Below, one piece after another: positions 8,601 to 17,084 of a DNA stretch of 57,105 nucleotides. The stretch comes from Oscillatoriales cyanobacterium (GTDB lineage Bacteria > Cyanobacteriota > Cyanobacteriia > Cyanobacteriales > Microcoleaceae). Position 1 is the stretch's first letter. Each line of letters opens with the position of its first letter. Location of the stretch: the NCBI GenBank assembly GCA_004293365.1, contig RDYN01000021.1, forward strand, positions 1-57,105. Reading direction: 5' to 3'. Below the pieces are notes generated by a model that was not told where the DNA came from, did no database searches, and was given only the letters and a program-made list of their open reading frames with translations. Position numbers and translations under genes: made by a program.

Positions 8601-8955
8601 TTTTTAACAACAGTAATAATTTGCATTAATTTTTAGCCGGACCGATCGCGGGCAGAAGTTAAAAACCAGATTTCCGAAGAAAATCAGGGATTGTCAAAAG
8701 CCCTTTCTGAAAAATTCTGCCTTTTGCCTGCTGCTTTCTGCCTTCTGAAGATTTGCCCCACTTTCAGGAAGCATTCAGAACGAGCATCTTTTCCAAGCAT
8801 AACCCAACTGCTAATTATTCTCAATAGGTTTACAAAAAAATTTTTCTACTCTACAAAATCTTCCACTATCGAGGCAGACCCTGCTTGACGGGCAAATCTG
8901 GGATGCTAAACTAACTCTATTGGCAACAAAACTGCCTATTGAGAGGAAAACACAC
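8601..8955. other. Intergenic region upstream of dps
   Basis: No gene is recognisable. It contains CTGCCTTTTGCCTGCTGCTTTCTGCC direct repeats near 8710-8745 and an AT-rich stretch (8815-8870) that should hold the dps and Asr1405-family promoters. No clear -35/-10 pair could be assigned. Confidence 0.4.
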
Positions 8956-9498
8956 ATGGCCCAGAGTCAGAGTGCATTGAGACCGTTTGGCCACATAGCC
9001 GAAAACCCTGTTCTACTGGAACATTCAGTCACAGCACCGATTTGTGAAGGGATGAACGCGCTGCTGGCCAGTTTTCAGGCTCTATACCTGCAATATCAAA
9101 AACATCATTTTGTGGTGGAAGGGGCAGAATTTTACTCCTTGCACAAATTCTTTGAAGAAAGCTACGGAGAAGCTCAAGATAGCGTCCACGAATTGGGCGA
9201 GCGCTTGAACGGATTGGGCGGCATACCTGCAGCTAGCTTTAGCAAATTAGCCGAGATGTGCTGTTTCGAGCCGGAAGCCGACGGCGTGTATTCGTGCCGC
9301 CAAATGCTGGAACACGATTTGACAGCAGAGCAAGCAATTATAGGTTTGCTGCGCCGTCAAGCAGGGCAAGCAGAAAGTTTGGGCGATCGAGCTACGCGCT
9401 ACCTCTACGAAAAAATCCTGCTAAAAACAGAAGAGCGAGCTTATCACATTTCCCACTTCCTCGCCCCCGACACCTTAGTCCAGTTCAACTTGAATTAA
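8956..9498 (+). CDS. dpsA: Dps-family DNA-protection / ferritin-like protein
   Basis: A 180-residue four-helix ferritin-like protein that would assemble as a 12-mer, oxidise Fe(II) with peroxide and protect DNA. The ferroxidase pattern is present in the order expected for Dps: the histidine of QKHHFVVEG, then SLHKFFEE, where the acidic residues follow four positions after the histidine. The start at 8956 (MAQSQSAL) follows a GAGAGGAAAA ribosome binding site; an in-frame ATG at 8920 lacks one. Monocistronic; a bidirectional terminator separates it from chlP. Cyanobacteria carry several Dps paralogues, and the sequence does not reveal which stress controls this one. Confidence 0.88.
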   Translation: MAQSQSALRPFGHIAENPVLLEHSVTAPICEGMNALLASFQALYLQYQKHHFVVEGAEFYSLHKFFEESYGEAQDSVHELGERLNGLGGIPAASFSKLAEMCCFEPEADGVYSCRQMLEHDLTAEQAIIGLLRRQAGQAESLGDRATRYLYEKILLKTEERAYHISHFLAPDTLVQFNLN

Positions 9499-9504
9499 CA
9501 ACAG

Positions 9505-9666
9505 GTTCGTAGTGAGGACTTCAGTCCTTCTTCTCTTAATCAAGAAGGACTAAAGTCCTTACTACAAACCAGGTTCGTAGTGAGGACTTCAGTCCTTCAG
9601 GTTCGTAGTGAGGACTTCAGTCCTTCTTCTCTTAATCAAGAAGGACTAAAGTCCTTACTACAAACC
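9505..9666. repeat. Palindromic GGACT-NN-AGTCC repeat pairs
   Basis: Five copies in alternating orientation of AGGTTCGTAGTGAGGACTTC-type units and their complements, containing an exact duplication of a unit of about 70 bases (AGGTTCGTAG ... ACTACAAACC). Confidence 0.9.
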
Positions 9667-9671
9667 AGATC

Positions 9672-9709
9672 AAAAAAAGCGAGCAGTGTTTTGAACTGCC
9701 CGCTTTTTT
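9672..9709. terminator. Bidirectional terminator between dps and chlP
   Basis: AAAAAAGCGAGCAGT, a 7-base loop, then ACTGCCCGCTTTTTT: a 15-bp stem with one mismatch flanked by A6 and T6. It works for both converging genes. Confidence 0.88.
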
Positions 9710-9736
9710 ATACAAAGTGCGATGAACCCCCGAAAA

Positions 9737-10957
9737 TTAAGGAGCTAAAGCACTACCGCGCAACAAGCTACCAATGGTTTTCGCAGTAATCTTCATTTGA
9801 ATCAAGGGATTAGCCGGTACTACAGTCTTATACAAGTAGCTATCGAATGTGAGTTTCTGCACATCGCGATCGGCACACATTTCCACAAAAGCTTCGCGAG
9901 TAGCATCGGAACGGTAGAACACGCGCTGCAAAATGTCAAGCACCTTGTAAGTAATACCGTAAGCCTTATCCCACCGCTTGAGGTAGAGCTTAATTTCTTG
10001 TTCAGTCGGAATCCGCGCGCCCTTATTGGAAATCTCCACAATAGTTTCAGCGCACATCCGTCCAGACTTAGCAGCAAAATAGATACCTTCGCCCGAAGAC
10101 TTGGTAACATAACCGGCGGCGTCACCGACGAGAGCAACTCGGCCGACAACCCGGCGGGGACGCGGATGTTCGGGGATGGGGTGGGCTTCCACTTTAATGA
10201 TTTCACCGCCGAGGAGTTTTTTGGCAGCGCGGGCGCGGACTCCTGCTTGCAGCTTTTTGATATCGGCTTGATTGACTTTCATCGTGCCGGTACCGACAGC
10301 TACGTGGTCGTATTTGGGGAACACCCAGGCGTAGAAGTCGGTGGAAACATCATCGCCGACGTACATTTCGGCTAGACCTTCGTAGTAAGCCATTTTATCT
10401 TCTGGCAGGCGGATGCGTTCTTGGAAGGCGATCGCATAATTGTAGTCGCCAGCATCAATCGCCTTGGCTACGCGGGAGTTAGCGCCGTCAGCGCCGATTA
10501 CCAAATCCACTTTCAGAGTTTTCTGAGTTCCCACAGCGGTGCCGTTGGAGTGGTCGGCGTAGTGGAGAATGTAGGGGTCAGTGTTGTTGGCAGGAATTTC
10601 TAATGTGTGGACGGTACCGTTAATTAGTTTGGCACCTAAGGAAGCGGCGCGATCGCGCAAAAAGCCATCGAGCACTTCGCGGCGGCACATACCGATATAT
10701 TCGTGTTCGTTTTCGATGTTGATGTCCACCTCTACATTGGAGGGGGAAATCATTTTCATTTTTCTGACTTGGCGATCGATAATGCTTTGTGGCAAGTCAA
10801 ATTCTTCGACCATGCACAGAGGAATTGCCCCGCCGCAGGGTTTAGCGTTGTCTAATTTGCGTTCAAATAAATAAGTTTCGATGCCTGCTTTTACCAATGT
10901 TTCGGCGGCGCAAGAACCCGCTGGTCCCGATCCAACAACTGCAACCCGTAGTGTCAA
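9737..10957 (-). CDS. chlP: Geranylgeranyl reductase ChlP
   Basis: A 406-residue FAD enzyme that reduces the geranylgeranyl chain to phytyl using NADPH, for chlorophyll a and tocopherol synthesis. The N-terminus carries the dinucleotide site VAVVGSGPAGSCAAE, then LFERK and KPCGGAIP, all typical of plant and cyanobacterial ChlP. A second flavin motif, VGDAAGYVTKSSGEGIYFA, lies around residues 280-300. Length is normal for the family. The start codon at 10957 is the first codon of MTLRVAVVG. It is convergent with dps and shares its terminator. Highly conserved and confidently assigned. Confidence 0.97.
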   Translation of the reverse strand: MTLRVAVVGSGPAGSCAAETLVKAGIETYLFERKLDNAKPCGGAIPLCMVEEFDLPQSIIDRQVRKMKMISPSNVEVDINIENEHEYIGMCRREVLDGFLRDRAASLGAKLINGTVHTLEIPANNTDPYILHYADHSNGTAVGTQKTLKVDLVIGADGANSRVAKAIDAGDYNYAIAFQERIRLPEDKMAYYEGLAEMYVGDDVSTDFYAWVFPKYDHVAVGTGTMKVNQADIKKLQAGVRARAAKKLLGGEIIKVEAHPIPEHPRPRRVVGRVALVGDAAGYVTKSSGEGIYFAAKSGRMCAETIVEISNKGARIPTEQEIKLYLKRWDKAYGITYKVLDILQRVFYRSDATREAFVEMCADRDVQKLTFDSYLYKTVVPANPLIQMKITAKTIGSLLRGSALAP

Positions 10958-11439
10958 AGCTTTTCTCCCAATTTTTTCTATAAGTCTTTACCCAGTCAGA
11001 TGTGATGGTATCACGGAGTTTCTGTGCTGTGGGGTGAGAATGGGAGATTTAAATGAAATGCAACAGAGCTTAACAATTGGATACAAAAATGGGGTTTTTG
11101 ATGCTGGTTTCTATGCAAAATCTTAAATTTTTCATGGTAGATGAATGCGGATTGACGCTGATGTGCGATCGAATGAATTACTTTAGGGAAACGGGCCAAA
11201 GCCGTGTTAACTTAAGCCCAAAAGACCGCCAGGGACTGAAGTCCCTGTCTAATAGCGAAAGTCCTCTGAAGAGGACTGAAGAACTCATTAGTGCTCAGTC
11301 CTCTAAAGAGGACTTTCGCTATGAGGCAGGGGTTTAAACCCCTGCCGGACTGCGGGTTTGACCTTAAGCCCGATCGAACTGGGTGCAATTACGTTACATT
11401 TAAGTTAAGTAAAGCTCCTATATAAAATTTCAAATTGCT
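10958..11439. other. chlP upstream region with nested inverted repeats
   Basis: No gene is seen. From 11229 to 11348 it contains three nested palindromes: CAGGGACTGAAGTCCCTG at 11230-11247, a 27-bp pair TAGCGAAAGTCCTC... at 11253-11279 versus 11295-11321 (three mismatches in the middle), and GCAGGGGTTTAAACCCCTGC at 11326-11345. The chlP promoter should lie at about 10960-11080. Confidence 0.7.
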
Positions 11440-11832
11440 ATGCTAGGTAATTTTCAACAAAGCCAACTGCGGATTGAGGTTGAAGCTTCGGAGACTGCGA
11501 TTCGGGACAGTTTGCTGCGTCCCGTGCAGTTGCAGCAGTGGCTGTGGCCTCAGCAGTTTTCTCAGGGTTTGCCGGAAATGCTCGATCGAGAATTGACATT
11601 CACGAGTTGGATAGGCCCGGTAGCGGTGCAGCACTATGTTGATATTGCCGAGTCAAATTGTCTGCGACTGTTGTTGAGTCAGGGAATTGACGGGTTTCAC
11701 GAGTGGTATTGGGGCGACGGTTGGGTGCAGTCTCGGTTGGAGGGAGTGTCGCTGCTACCGCTGAATTTGGGACAAACCGCTAGTTTGTTGCGTTTGCGGG
11801 AGTTTTTGGCGGGGAAGGGGAAGGGGAAGTAG
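11440..11832 (+). CDS. SRPBCC-like small protein
   Basis: A 130-residue soluble protein. The pattern of an N-terminal beta strand (QLRIEVEASETAIRDSL), then helix with LLRPVQLQQWLWPQ, then alternating strands and a final long helix fits the START/polyketide-cyclase (SRPBCC) fold used to bind hydrophobic ligands. The assignment rests on the pattern, not on a catalytic motif. The GKGKGK tail is encoded by a GGGGAAGGGGAAGGGGAAG run and may be a repeat-derived extension. It is preceded by an AT-rich leader and stands alone. Confidence 0.55.
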   Translation: MLGNFQQSQLRIEVEASETAIRDSLLRPVQLQQWLWPQQFSQGLPEMLDRELTFTSWIGPVAVQHYVDIAESNCLRLLLSQGIDGFHEWYWGDGWVQSRLEGVSLLPLNLGQTASLLRLREFLAGKGKGK

Positions 11833-11878
11833 GGCTAGGGAAATCGATCGCCCGATCGACTCAGCACAAATGGGATGA

Positions 11879-11998
11879 ATCAAATCCATCATCATCATCA
11901 CCCGCTCTGACGGCGAAAATGTAGCCTTAATTGCCGCTGACGAATTGGCAAGCTTAATAGAGACAGTATATCTGCTGCGATCGCGTGTTGATTACTGA
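11879..11998 (+). pseudogene. Relic of a YefM/Phd-type antitoxin gene
   Basis: Between two in-frame stops this stretch reads IIIITRSDGENVALIAADEL followed by ASLIETVYLLRS. That is the core of YefM/Phd antitoxins (the ITR-x-GENVAL strand pair, then the DEL-x-SL-x-ETxYLL helix). The N-terminal DNA-binding part is missing upstream (TGA at 11876) and the reading ends with TGA at 11996-11998. No YoeB-type toxin follows. I infer a decayed toxin-antitoxin locus. Confidence 0.7.
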
Positions 11999-12019
11999 TG
12001 AAGCATTTGGTCTTATTTC

Positions 12020-12625
12020 TTATCTAGTAATTAGCTTACCTTGATTTCTTGCGGCCGTAATTACATTGTGGTTAGCAGTAAAAACTTTGATACCAGGAAC
12101 AGTCACATAATCACCATCATCAGTAATTACTTGAACTACCCCTGCTTTATCCATTGCTTCGAGAATTAGAAGATCGTAGCCATCTAAAAGTTGAGTTTGA
12201 AATCTAATTAAAGATGCGTTAGTTGTAGTTTCATCAATAGTTACATCAGTCGATACAGCAATAGATGTTACCTGACCCCAAGCCGCTATAACTTCAGCTA
12301 CTACGTTAGCTCTCTCTGTTGGCTCGTTATGGCGATATTCTTTTGGTTTTAATGTAGTCGAAAAAATTGCTCGTTCCGCTTGTTCAATATTATGTGCTAA
12401 CTCTGCCAAAGAAAGCCCACAATATAAAAGCAATCCTTGAGCAGAAAGAATTTTTGTTAAATAAGCAGGATAATCATTTATTTGATAGCTCCTCGCAGAG
12501 GTACTGGCTGGAGTGTATGTCAGCCAGTACCATACATTAGTATCTACCAGAAAAATGTCATCCTTTTGAGGTATGTCAGACCCGATATCAACTACCTCGG
12601 CATTGACTGTATATTGGATTGCCAT
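12020..12625 (-). CDS. PIN-domain nuclease, last gene of an ATPase/STAS/PIN operon
   Basis: A 201-residue PIN-domain protein, predicted metal-dependent RNase. The acidic cluster is complete: D28 in FLVDTNVWYW, E75 in LSLAELAHN, D148/D151 in LLDGYDLLILEAM and D169/D170/D172 in ITDDGDY, followed by the usual strand (VFTANHNVI). At 201 residues it is longer than VapC toxins, and there is no antitoxin of the usual small type. Its ATG overlaps the TAA of the upstream DUF4325 gene by one base (TAATG), implying translational coupling. I infer that its activity or target choice is set by the two upstream products. Confidence 0.82.
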   Translation of the reverse strand: MAIQYTVNAEVVDIGSDIPQKDDIFLVDTNVWYWLTYTPASTSARSYQINDYPAYLTKILSAQGLLLYCGLSLAELAHNIEQAERAIFSTTLKPKEYRHNEPTERANVVAEVIAAWGQVTSIAVSTDVTIDETTTNASLIRFQTQLLDGYDLLILEAMDKAGVVQVITDDGDYVTVPGIKVFTANHNVITAARNQGKLITR

Positions 12626-12978
12626 TATACATTTCCCACCTGTTGGCTGACAATTTCATTGATTGCATTGCGGGTTGCATCATCTGCTGCATAGTAGCGC
12701 TTTGAGTTCTTAATCACCTGTTTGAGTATTTGATTGCCTACACTATTAAGATGAGAAAATGTCAGCAGACGGTTTAAAGTGTCTGGGGAGATATCCCTAA
12801 GTAGCTGTCCAATGGCAAAATTGAAGAACGGAGATGCAAAAATCTCTACACCAGCAAAGTCAAGCTCCACAGCGTGCTCTGCCCGTAGTTCGGGGTATGT
12901 CAACTCATACACCTTCATACCGTCATCGGGTGTCATGCAAGTTTTCCCAATCAAAGTGCCAATCTTGTAAGATTTCAT
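12625..12978 (-). CDS. STAS-like DUF4325 protein
   Basis: A 117-residue protein matching the STAS-like DUF4325 family, with the core VELDFAGVEIFASPFFNFAI (residues 37-56) giving the characteristic strand-F-x-V-x-I-x-S-x-F pattern. STAS domains such as SpoIIAA bind the GHKL ATPases that switch them; here a GHKL ATPase gene ends 15 bases upstream and a PIN nuclease gene overlaps the stop codon. The serine S49 in the loop aligned with the SpoIIAA phosphorylation region is a possible phospho-site, but the alignment is by eye. Start ATG at 12978 follows TTCTGAAAT, with a weak ribosome binding site. Confidence 0.8.
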   Translation of the reverse strand: MKSYKIGTLIGKTCMTPDDGMKVYELTYPELRAEHAVELDFAGVEIFASPFFNFAIGQLLRDISPDTLNRLLTFSHLNSVGNQILKQVIKNSKRYYAADDATRNAINEIVSQQVGNV

Positions 12979-12993
12979 ATTTCAGAAGTTCCC

Positions 12994-13872
12994 TCAGAAA
13001 AGTGGGGCGTCGCCGTCGGTGTCAGAAGCCAGCACATAAATGGCTTCATCACATTGGAGAGTAATGTTAACCAGTGTCCCTCCGAAAAAGGTTGGGCGAT
13101 TTTGGTAAGTTTCCTCATCTTTGTTAATCAGGACATACCCATTGTGACTGAAAAACTCCAACTTTCCTCTATTCATCTTTACAAATCTTTTCAGATAGTC
13201 AAGTCCAACGCCCCCAGTTACATTACCGCGTCTGGTGGTATTTCCGGCTTCAAATGCCCATTTTAGGGCTTTGTCTGCTGGTAAATCAGGGAGATTTTGG
13301 AATAGGCGGACATTTTTGGGAATCCCAACACCGAAGTCAACCACAGTGAGTTTGAGTTCCTTTTTTTTAGGGTAGTGCTGTCCACAGCTAAAGACTCCGA
13401 TTTCTGTTTGACCATGCTCAAAGGCGTTAGCGTAGATCTCCCAAACGGTTCCTACGATGACGTTTTGCAATTTTTGACTTATATCAACCCAGTCTCGTCC
13501 TAGCCATTTTTCTCCTAGGTAGTCAACCAAGCCATCTTTATCTTGTTTTTTATCTTCTCGATAAGGGATAGAATTACCCTGCCAAGATTCTTTATTCTCA
13601 CAAAAAGCATACATGAATCCGTTTTGTTCAAGATTCATTTTTATGTTCTTATGAATACTATCCCAATTAATGTTTAATTTTATCGAGCGGGATTGAATGA
13701 TACGAATCAATCCTCCCAGAAAAGCTACGGCATTTTGTCTGAGAAAAAAACATTTAGAAAAGTCAATAATTACTTCTGAGCAATCCTCATTTAGTTGCTC
13801 CGAAAGCTGAAACAGATTGTCAAAATCGTTCAGATTATCATTGATTGTAGGGATGTTAAGAGTCACGCTCAT
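12994..13872 (-). CDS. GHKL (histidine-kinase-like) ATPase with STAS-like N-terminus
   Basis: A 292-residue soluble protein. Residues about 1-90 look STAS-like (VIIDFSKCFFLRQNAVAFLG). Residues 130-275 form a GHKL ATP-binding domain: N-box E145-x3-N149-x3-H153 in WEIYANAFEHG, G1 box D179-F-G181-V-G183 and G2 box GGVGLDYLK (220-228). There is no histidine phosphoacceptor domain, so it is not a classical sensor kinase; the layout is nearer to anti-sigma-factor kinases of the SpoIIAB/RsbW kind. First gene of a three-gene operon with the DUF4325 and PIN genes. The start at 13872 is preceded by TAGAATAATTATGAGC; no strong ribosome binding site is visible. Confidence 0.85.
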   Translation of the reverse strand: MSVTLNIPTINDNLNDFDNLFQLSEQLNEDCSEVIIDFSKCFFLRQNAVAFLGGLIRIIQSRSIKLNINWDSIHKNIKMNLEQNGFMYAFCENKESWQGNSIPYREDKKQDKDGLVDYLGEKWLGRDWVDISQKLQNVIVGTVWEIYANAFEHGQTEIGVFSCGQHYPKKKELKLTVVDFGVGIPKNVRLFQNLPDLPADKALKWAFEAGNTTRRGNVTGGVGLDYLKRFVKMNRGKLEFFSHNGYVLINKDEETYQNRPTFFGGTLVNITLQCDEAIYVLASDTDGDAPLF

Positions 13873-13966
13873 AATTATTCTATGGAAGGCTTGAGCCAGA
13901 AAGAAATTTAGTAAAATATCAATCAGCCGATCGCACTGTCAACCTCTGCGGTTCAATTCCCCCTAC

Positions 13967-14389
13967 CTACCTAGCCCGCACCACCAACACCGAACAAGGA
14001 GCCTCAGCCACAACCTCAGCACTCACCGAACCCTCCAAAATCCGCTTCAAACCAGTCAAACCCCGACAGCCGATCGCAATTAAGTCTACTTTATGAATAT
14101 TCGCCAAACGCAAAATCTCCTCGGCCGGTTCCCCCGCAACAATCTCCAACTCACTCTGGCAAGGCAACATTTCCTGATAAGATTGCAACAACTTCTCTAC
14201 TTCTCGGTAAGCAATCTCATTTCCCTGAGCGTGAGGTCGATCGACCACCGCATCAAAATCCAGCGTATCAGAACTCACAACATGAACTAAAATCACCTTC
14301 GCCGTAGGTTCTAGTTTAAACTGCCCCACAGCTTGCAAAACCTGTGCTGCAAACTCAGAATTGTCGATCGCCACCAAAACAGTATTCAA
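13967..14389 (-). CDS. Universal stress protein (UspA family)
   Basis: A 140-residue Usp-fold protein with the ATP-binding signature G-x2-G-x9-G-S (GCRGLTGLKRILEGS), the N-terminal strand VLVAIDNSEFA and the C-terminal strand CSVLVVRAR. It should form a dimer and bind ATP. It lies 94 bases upstream of the ATPase/STAS/PIN operon on the same strand; with the gap it is unclear whether they are co-transcribed. Length is normal for a single-domain Usp. Confidence 0.9.
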   Translation of the reverse strand: MNTVLVAIDNSEFAAQVLQAVGQFKLEPTAKVILVHVVSSDTLDFDAVVDRPHAQGNEIAYREVEKLLQSYQEMLPCQSELEIVAGEPAEEILRLANIHKVDLIAIGCRGLTGLKRILEGSVSAEVVAEAPCSVLVVRAR

Positions 14390-14495
14390 TATAATGCACC
14401 TTTAAATCTCAGATATTAAACTTTAAACTTCTCATTGATAGTCGCCTACTTTCCACAATTTAGCGCTTCCCACCAACATTATCATTAACTACACA

Positions 14496-14559
14496 GAAAC
14501 CCGGTTTCTTAACATAATTGCGTAATTTAAGCAAGATATTGGAAGAAACCGGGTTTCTT
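14496..14559. repeat. AGAAACCCGGTTTCTT inverted pair
   Basis: GAAACCCGGTTTCTT (14496-14510) and AAGAAACCGGGTTTCTT (14543-14559) are each nearly palindromic and complementary to one another. It lies between convergent-side ends of hisD and the Usp gene leader and could act as a transcription barrier. Confidence 0.65.
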
Positions 14560-14612
14560 AAGCCCGAAGTGCGTAAATCTCGATCGCCAACCTCAACTCT
14601 ACCATCAAAAAA

Positions 14613-15917
14613 TCACCCTCCCTCTTTATCAGTCCGCAAGCGCACCGAATCAGCATGAGAAGGTAAACCCTCAGCTTCCGCTAACACATTAATCGCCCTA
14701 CCCACCTTTTTCAGTGCAGCCGGCGAATATTGAATCAAACTCGAATGCTTCATAAAAGTTTCCACACCCAGCGGCGAAGCATAGCGCGGAGCTCCAGAAG
14801 TCGGCAAAGTATGATTCGGGCCAGCCAAATAATCGCCCACAGCTTCCGGCGTCGATAAGCCCAAGAAAATCGCCCCAGCGTGCCGAATTTGGTCGAGCAA
14901 AGCCCAGGGATCTGCCACTTGCAATTCCAAGTGTTCGGGAGCAAACTCGTTAGAGAGTTCCGCCGCCGCCTTCAGGGACTCAACTACTACTACTAAACCG
15001 TAATTGGCGATCGCCTTTTCAGTCAAAGTCCGGCGCGGGTGATTTACCAATTGTCTGTCAACCTCAGCCACGACTTTTCTAGCCAACACCGAATCCGCCG
15101 TCAGCAAAATCGCCGACGCCATCGAATCGTGCTCGGCTTGAGCCAACATATCCGCAGCTACGTGTACGGGATTCGCCGAAGCATCAGCAATAATCAGCAC
15201 CTCCGAGGGCCCCGCCAGAGAATCGATCCCGACTGTTCCGTAAACCAGCTTTTTCGCCAGCGTTACGTAAATATTCCCCGGCCCGGTAATTAAATCTACC
15301 TTGGGAATAGTTTCTGTACCGTAGGCCAAAGCTGCGATCGCCTGCGCCCCGCCTACCCGATAAATCTCATCAACTCCCGCTTCCTGAGCCGCTACCAGCA
15401 CCGCAGGATTCATTTTCTTCTCCTGTCCGGGGGGAGTACACATCACCAGTTTCGGCACCTTGGCGACCTTGGCAGGCACCGCATTCATGATCACCGAACT
15501 CGGATAGGACGCCTGACCGCCAGGGATGTAAATTCCCGCGCGATCGACCGCAGTGTAGCGCTTGCCCAAAACAACCTCATCATCACCAAACTGCACCCAA
15601 GACTTGGGGACGCGCTGTCGGTGAAACGCTTCTACCTGTTTGCAAGCCAAGCGGATCGCATTTAATAATTCTTTCGATATTTGCTGGTAAGCAGCATCCA
15701 ATTCGGCGCCACTCACGCGCAAATCCGTCGCATTTAGAGTCATGCGGTCAAATTCAGCAGTATATTGCAGCACAGCCTGATCGCCTTTGCGCCTTACAGC
15801 TTGCAGCACCTCCCGCACGGTGGCTTCTTTGTGAATAACAAGTTCGTCGTGGGTGCGATCGCAGATTCGTCGCAGTTCAGCTTGTGCCTCAACCCACTGA
15901 GTAATAATTCGCAGCAT
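14613..15917 (-). CDS. hisD: Histidinol dehydrogenase
   Basis: A 434-residue enzyme that oxidises L-histidinol to histidine in two NAD-dependent steps, zinc-dependent. Signature stretches are present: IYIPGGQASYPSSVIMNAVP, GPGNIYVTLAKKLVYG, GPSEVLIIAD, DMLAQAEHD (Q and H zinc ligands) and NEFAPEHLEL, with the catalytic E-H in FAPEHLE. The start at 15917 (MLRIITQW) is preferred over 15938, which adds seven residues not expected in the family. hisD next to rpsT-tatD-rpoB is a recurrent cyanobacterial gene order; here it is divergent from rpsT across a repeat-filled gap. Confidence 0.96.
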   Translation of the reverse strand: MLRIITQWVEAQAELRRICDRTHDELVIHKEATVREVLQAVRRKGDQAVLQYTAEFDRMTLNATDLRVSGAELDAAYQQISKELLNAIRLACKQVEAFHRQRVPKSWVQFGDDEVVLGKRYTAVDRAGIYIPGGQASYPSSVIMNAVPAKVAKVPKLVMCTPPGQEKKMNPAVLVAAQEAGVDEIYRVGGAQAIAALAYGTETIPKVDLITGPGNIYVTLAKKLVYGTVGIDSLAGPSEVLIIADASANPVHVAADMLAQAEHDSMASAILLTADSVLARKVVAEVDRQLVNHPRRTLTEKAIANYGLVVVVESLKAAAELSNEFAPEHLELQVADPWALLDQIRHAGAIFLGLSTPEAVGDYLAGPNHTLPTSGAPRYASPLGVETFMKHSSLIQYSPAALKKVGRAINVLAEAEGLPSHADSVRLRTDKEGG

Positions 15918-16782
15918 GGAGATTAGGAATGCCGTCAATAATTCACTAACATTTGCTTGACAATTGGGGATTTTTGTGACTATCTCCTGGATAAGTCAGC
16001 CACCACCAGTCCACAAGCTTCAACCGCGAGATTCGCGGCAGTTTCAACCGCTTCAGTGCAGCGTTGTAAATCTCTGTCGATGATTTTGCAACACTGAGAG
16101 CTTTTCTAGGAATTGCTCGCCAGAGCATCTGGTGCGGAGGGATAGAGGGAGGGAGAGGGGGAGAGGGCGAGAGGGGGAGAGGGGGAGAAGGTGCGGAGGG
16201 AGAGGGGAAAAATCTTCTGCCCTCTGCCTTCTGCCTTCTTCCCTCTTCATTCTTCCTTCTGCCTTCTTCCTTCTTCATTTTTCCCTTCTTCCCTCTTCCT
16301 TCGACGAAGCCCAAATAACCCGTACTCTTTGTTATAGCTTAACTTGGATTTTTCCGGGAATGGGATTTTGAGCCGAATTGATGCTATATTAGTTTTTTCA
16401 ACACCTGATAATTTTTTATAAAAAAAACGCCAAGTTATTGTATACTTGAAAATTGCGCGCAATAAACCGTGACTTTAACTCGTGACGGTGGAAACCTCGC
16501 AAAACGCCTCGATCGCAACCTTGTCATACCTTTGGGTATCGTCACAGGTAAAAAAAAGGCCGTTAAATGAGTCAATTAAAAATTATTGCGCGATCGCCCT
16601 TGAAAAAGTAGCTGGAGGCTCAGCTTGAATCTGAGCGATCGGCTCATGGCTGACTCAGCTTTAAAAAAAATCAAGCTTTTTGCGGCTCGCACCCGAAAAG
16701 ATTGTCCCTCAAAAACTCCGTGTCTTGAGACTATCTTGAGACTGTGATGTATCAATCAATACCTACTTCCACAAACTGAACT
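15918..16782. other. hisD-rpsT intergenic region with GA/CT-rich repeat and a short GTG reading frame
   Basis: A 16136-16305 block is almost entirely GAGAGGGAGAGGGGG, then its pyrimidine counterpart CTTCTTCCTTCTGCC, able to form a long imperfect hairpin. A minus-strand open stretch at 15946-16128 (60 codons) has no family resemblance I know. The rpsT leader (16570-16782) contains hairpin-prone AGGCTCAGCTTGAATCTGAG and TTGAGACTATCTTGAGACT sequences. One short plus-strand reading frame at 16469-16570 is listed separately. Confidence 0.6.
16469..16570 (+). CDS. Possible 33-residue small protein (GTG start)
   Basis: GTG-initiated frame reading MTLTRDGGNLAKRLDRNLVI, then PLGIVTGKKKAVK and TGA. 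It is basic, with balanced protein-like composition and a GATCGC site kept in frame. No ribosome binding site is obvious and I do not recognise a family, so it may be a chance frame in the rpsT leader or the remnant of a longer gene. Confidence 0.3.
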   Translation: MTLTRDGGNLAKRLDRNLVIPLGIVTGKKKAVK

Positions 16783-17082
16783 ATGGCAAATATTAAGTCC
16801 GCCGTCAAACGAGTCAAAATCGCCGAGCGCAACCGCTTGTACAACAAGTCCTACAAGTCAGCGGTAAAAACTTTGATGAAAAAGTATTTTGCAGCCGTTG
16901 AGAAATACGCAGCAGCTCCGACACCAGAATTAATGCAAGAAGTCCAGCAGCGGATGTCTGAGGCCTACAGCAAAATTGACAAAGCTGTGAAAAAAGGTGT
17001 ACTGCACCGCAACAACGGCGCTCGCAAAAAGTCCCGCTTGGCAAGAACCCTCAAGCCCCACGAAACACAAGTAGCATCCTAA
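16783..17082 (+). CDS. rpsT: 30S ribosomal protein S20
   Basis: A 99-residue basic helical protein that binds 16S rRNA in the body of the small subunit. The N-terminus [19 protein letters not shown] and the later segment [15 protein letters not shown] are diagnostic for bS20. Length is normal for cyanobacteria. First gene of the plus-strand block rpsT-tatD-rpoB-rpoC1-rpoC2; the distance to tatD (257 bases) is filled with repeats, so the ancestral tight spacing has been expanded. Confidence 0.98.
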   Translation: MANIKSAVKRVKIAERNRLYNKSYKSAVKTLMKKYFAAVEKYAAAPTPELMQEVQQRMSEAYSKIDKAVKKGVLHRNNGARKKSRLARTLKPHETQVAS

Positions 17083-17084
17083 GA

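Noticed and set aside
12020..12978. Ordinary VapBC toxin-antitoxin pair for the PIN gene
   Set aside because: The upstream protein is STAS-like (DUF4325), not an AbrB, RHH or Phd-type antitoxin, and the PIN protein is longer than VapC.
13945..13966. tRNA T-arm-like GCGGTTCAATTCCCC
   Set aside because: The flanking bases do not pair as a T-stem and no D-arm, anticodon arm or acceptor stem could be placed.
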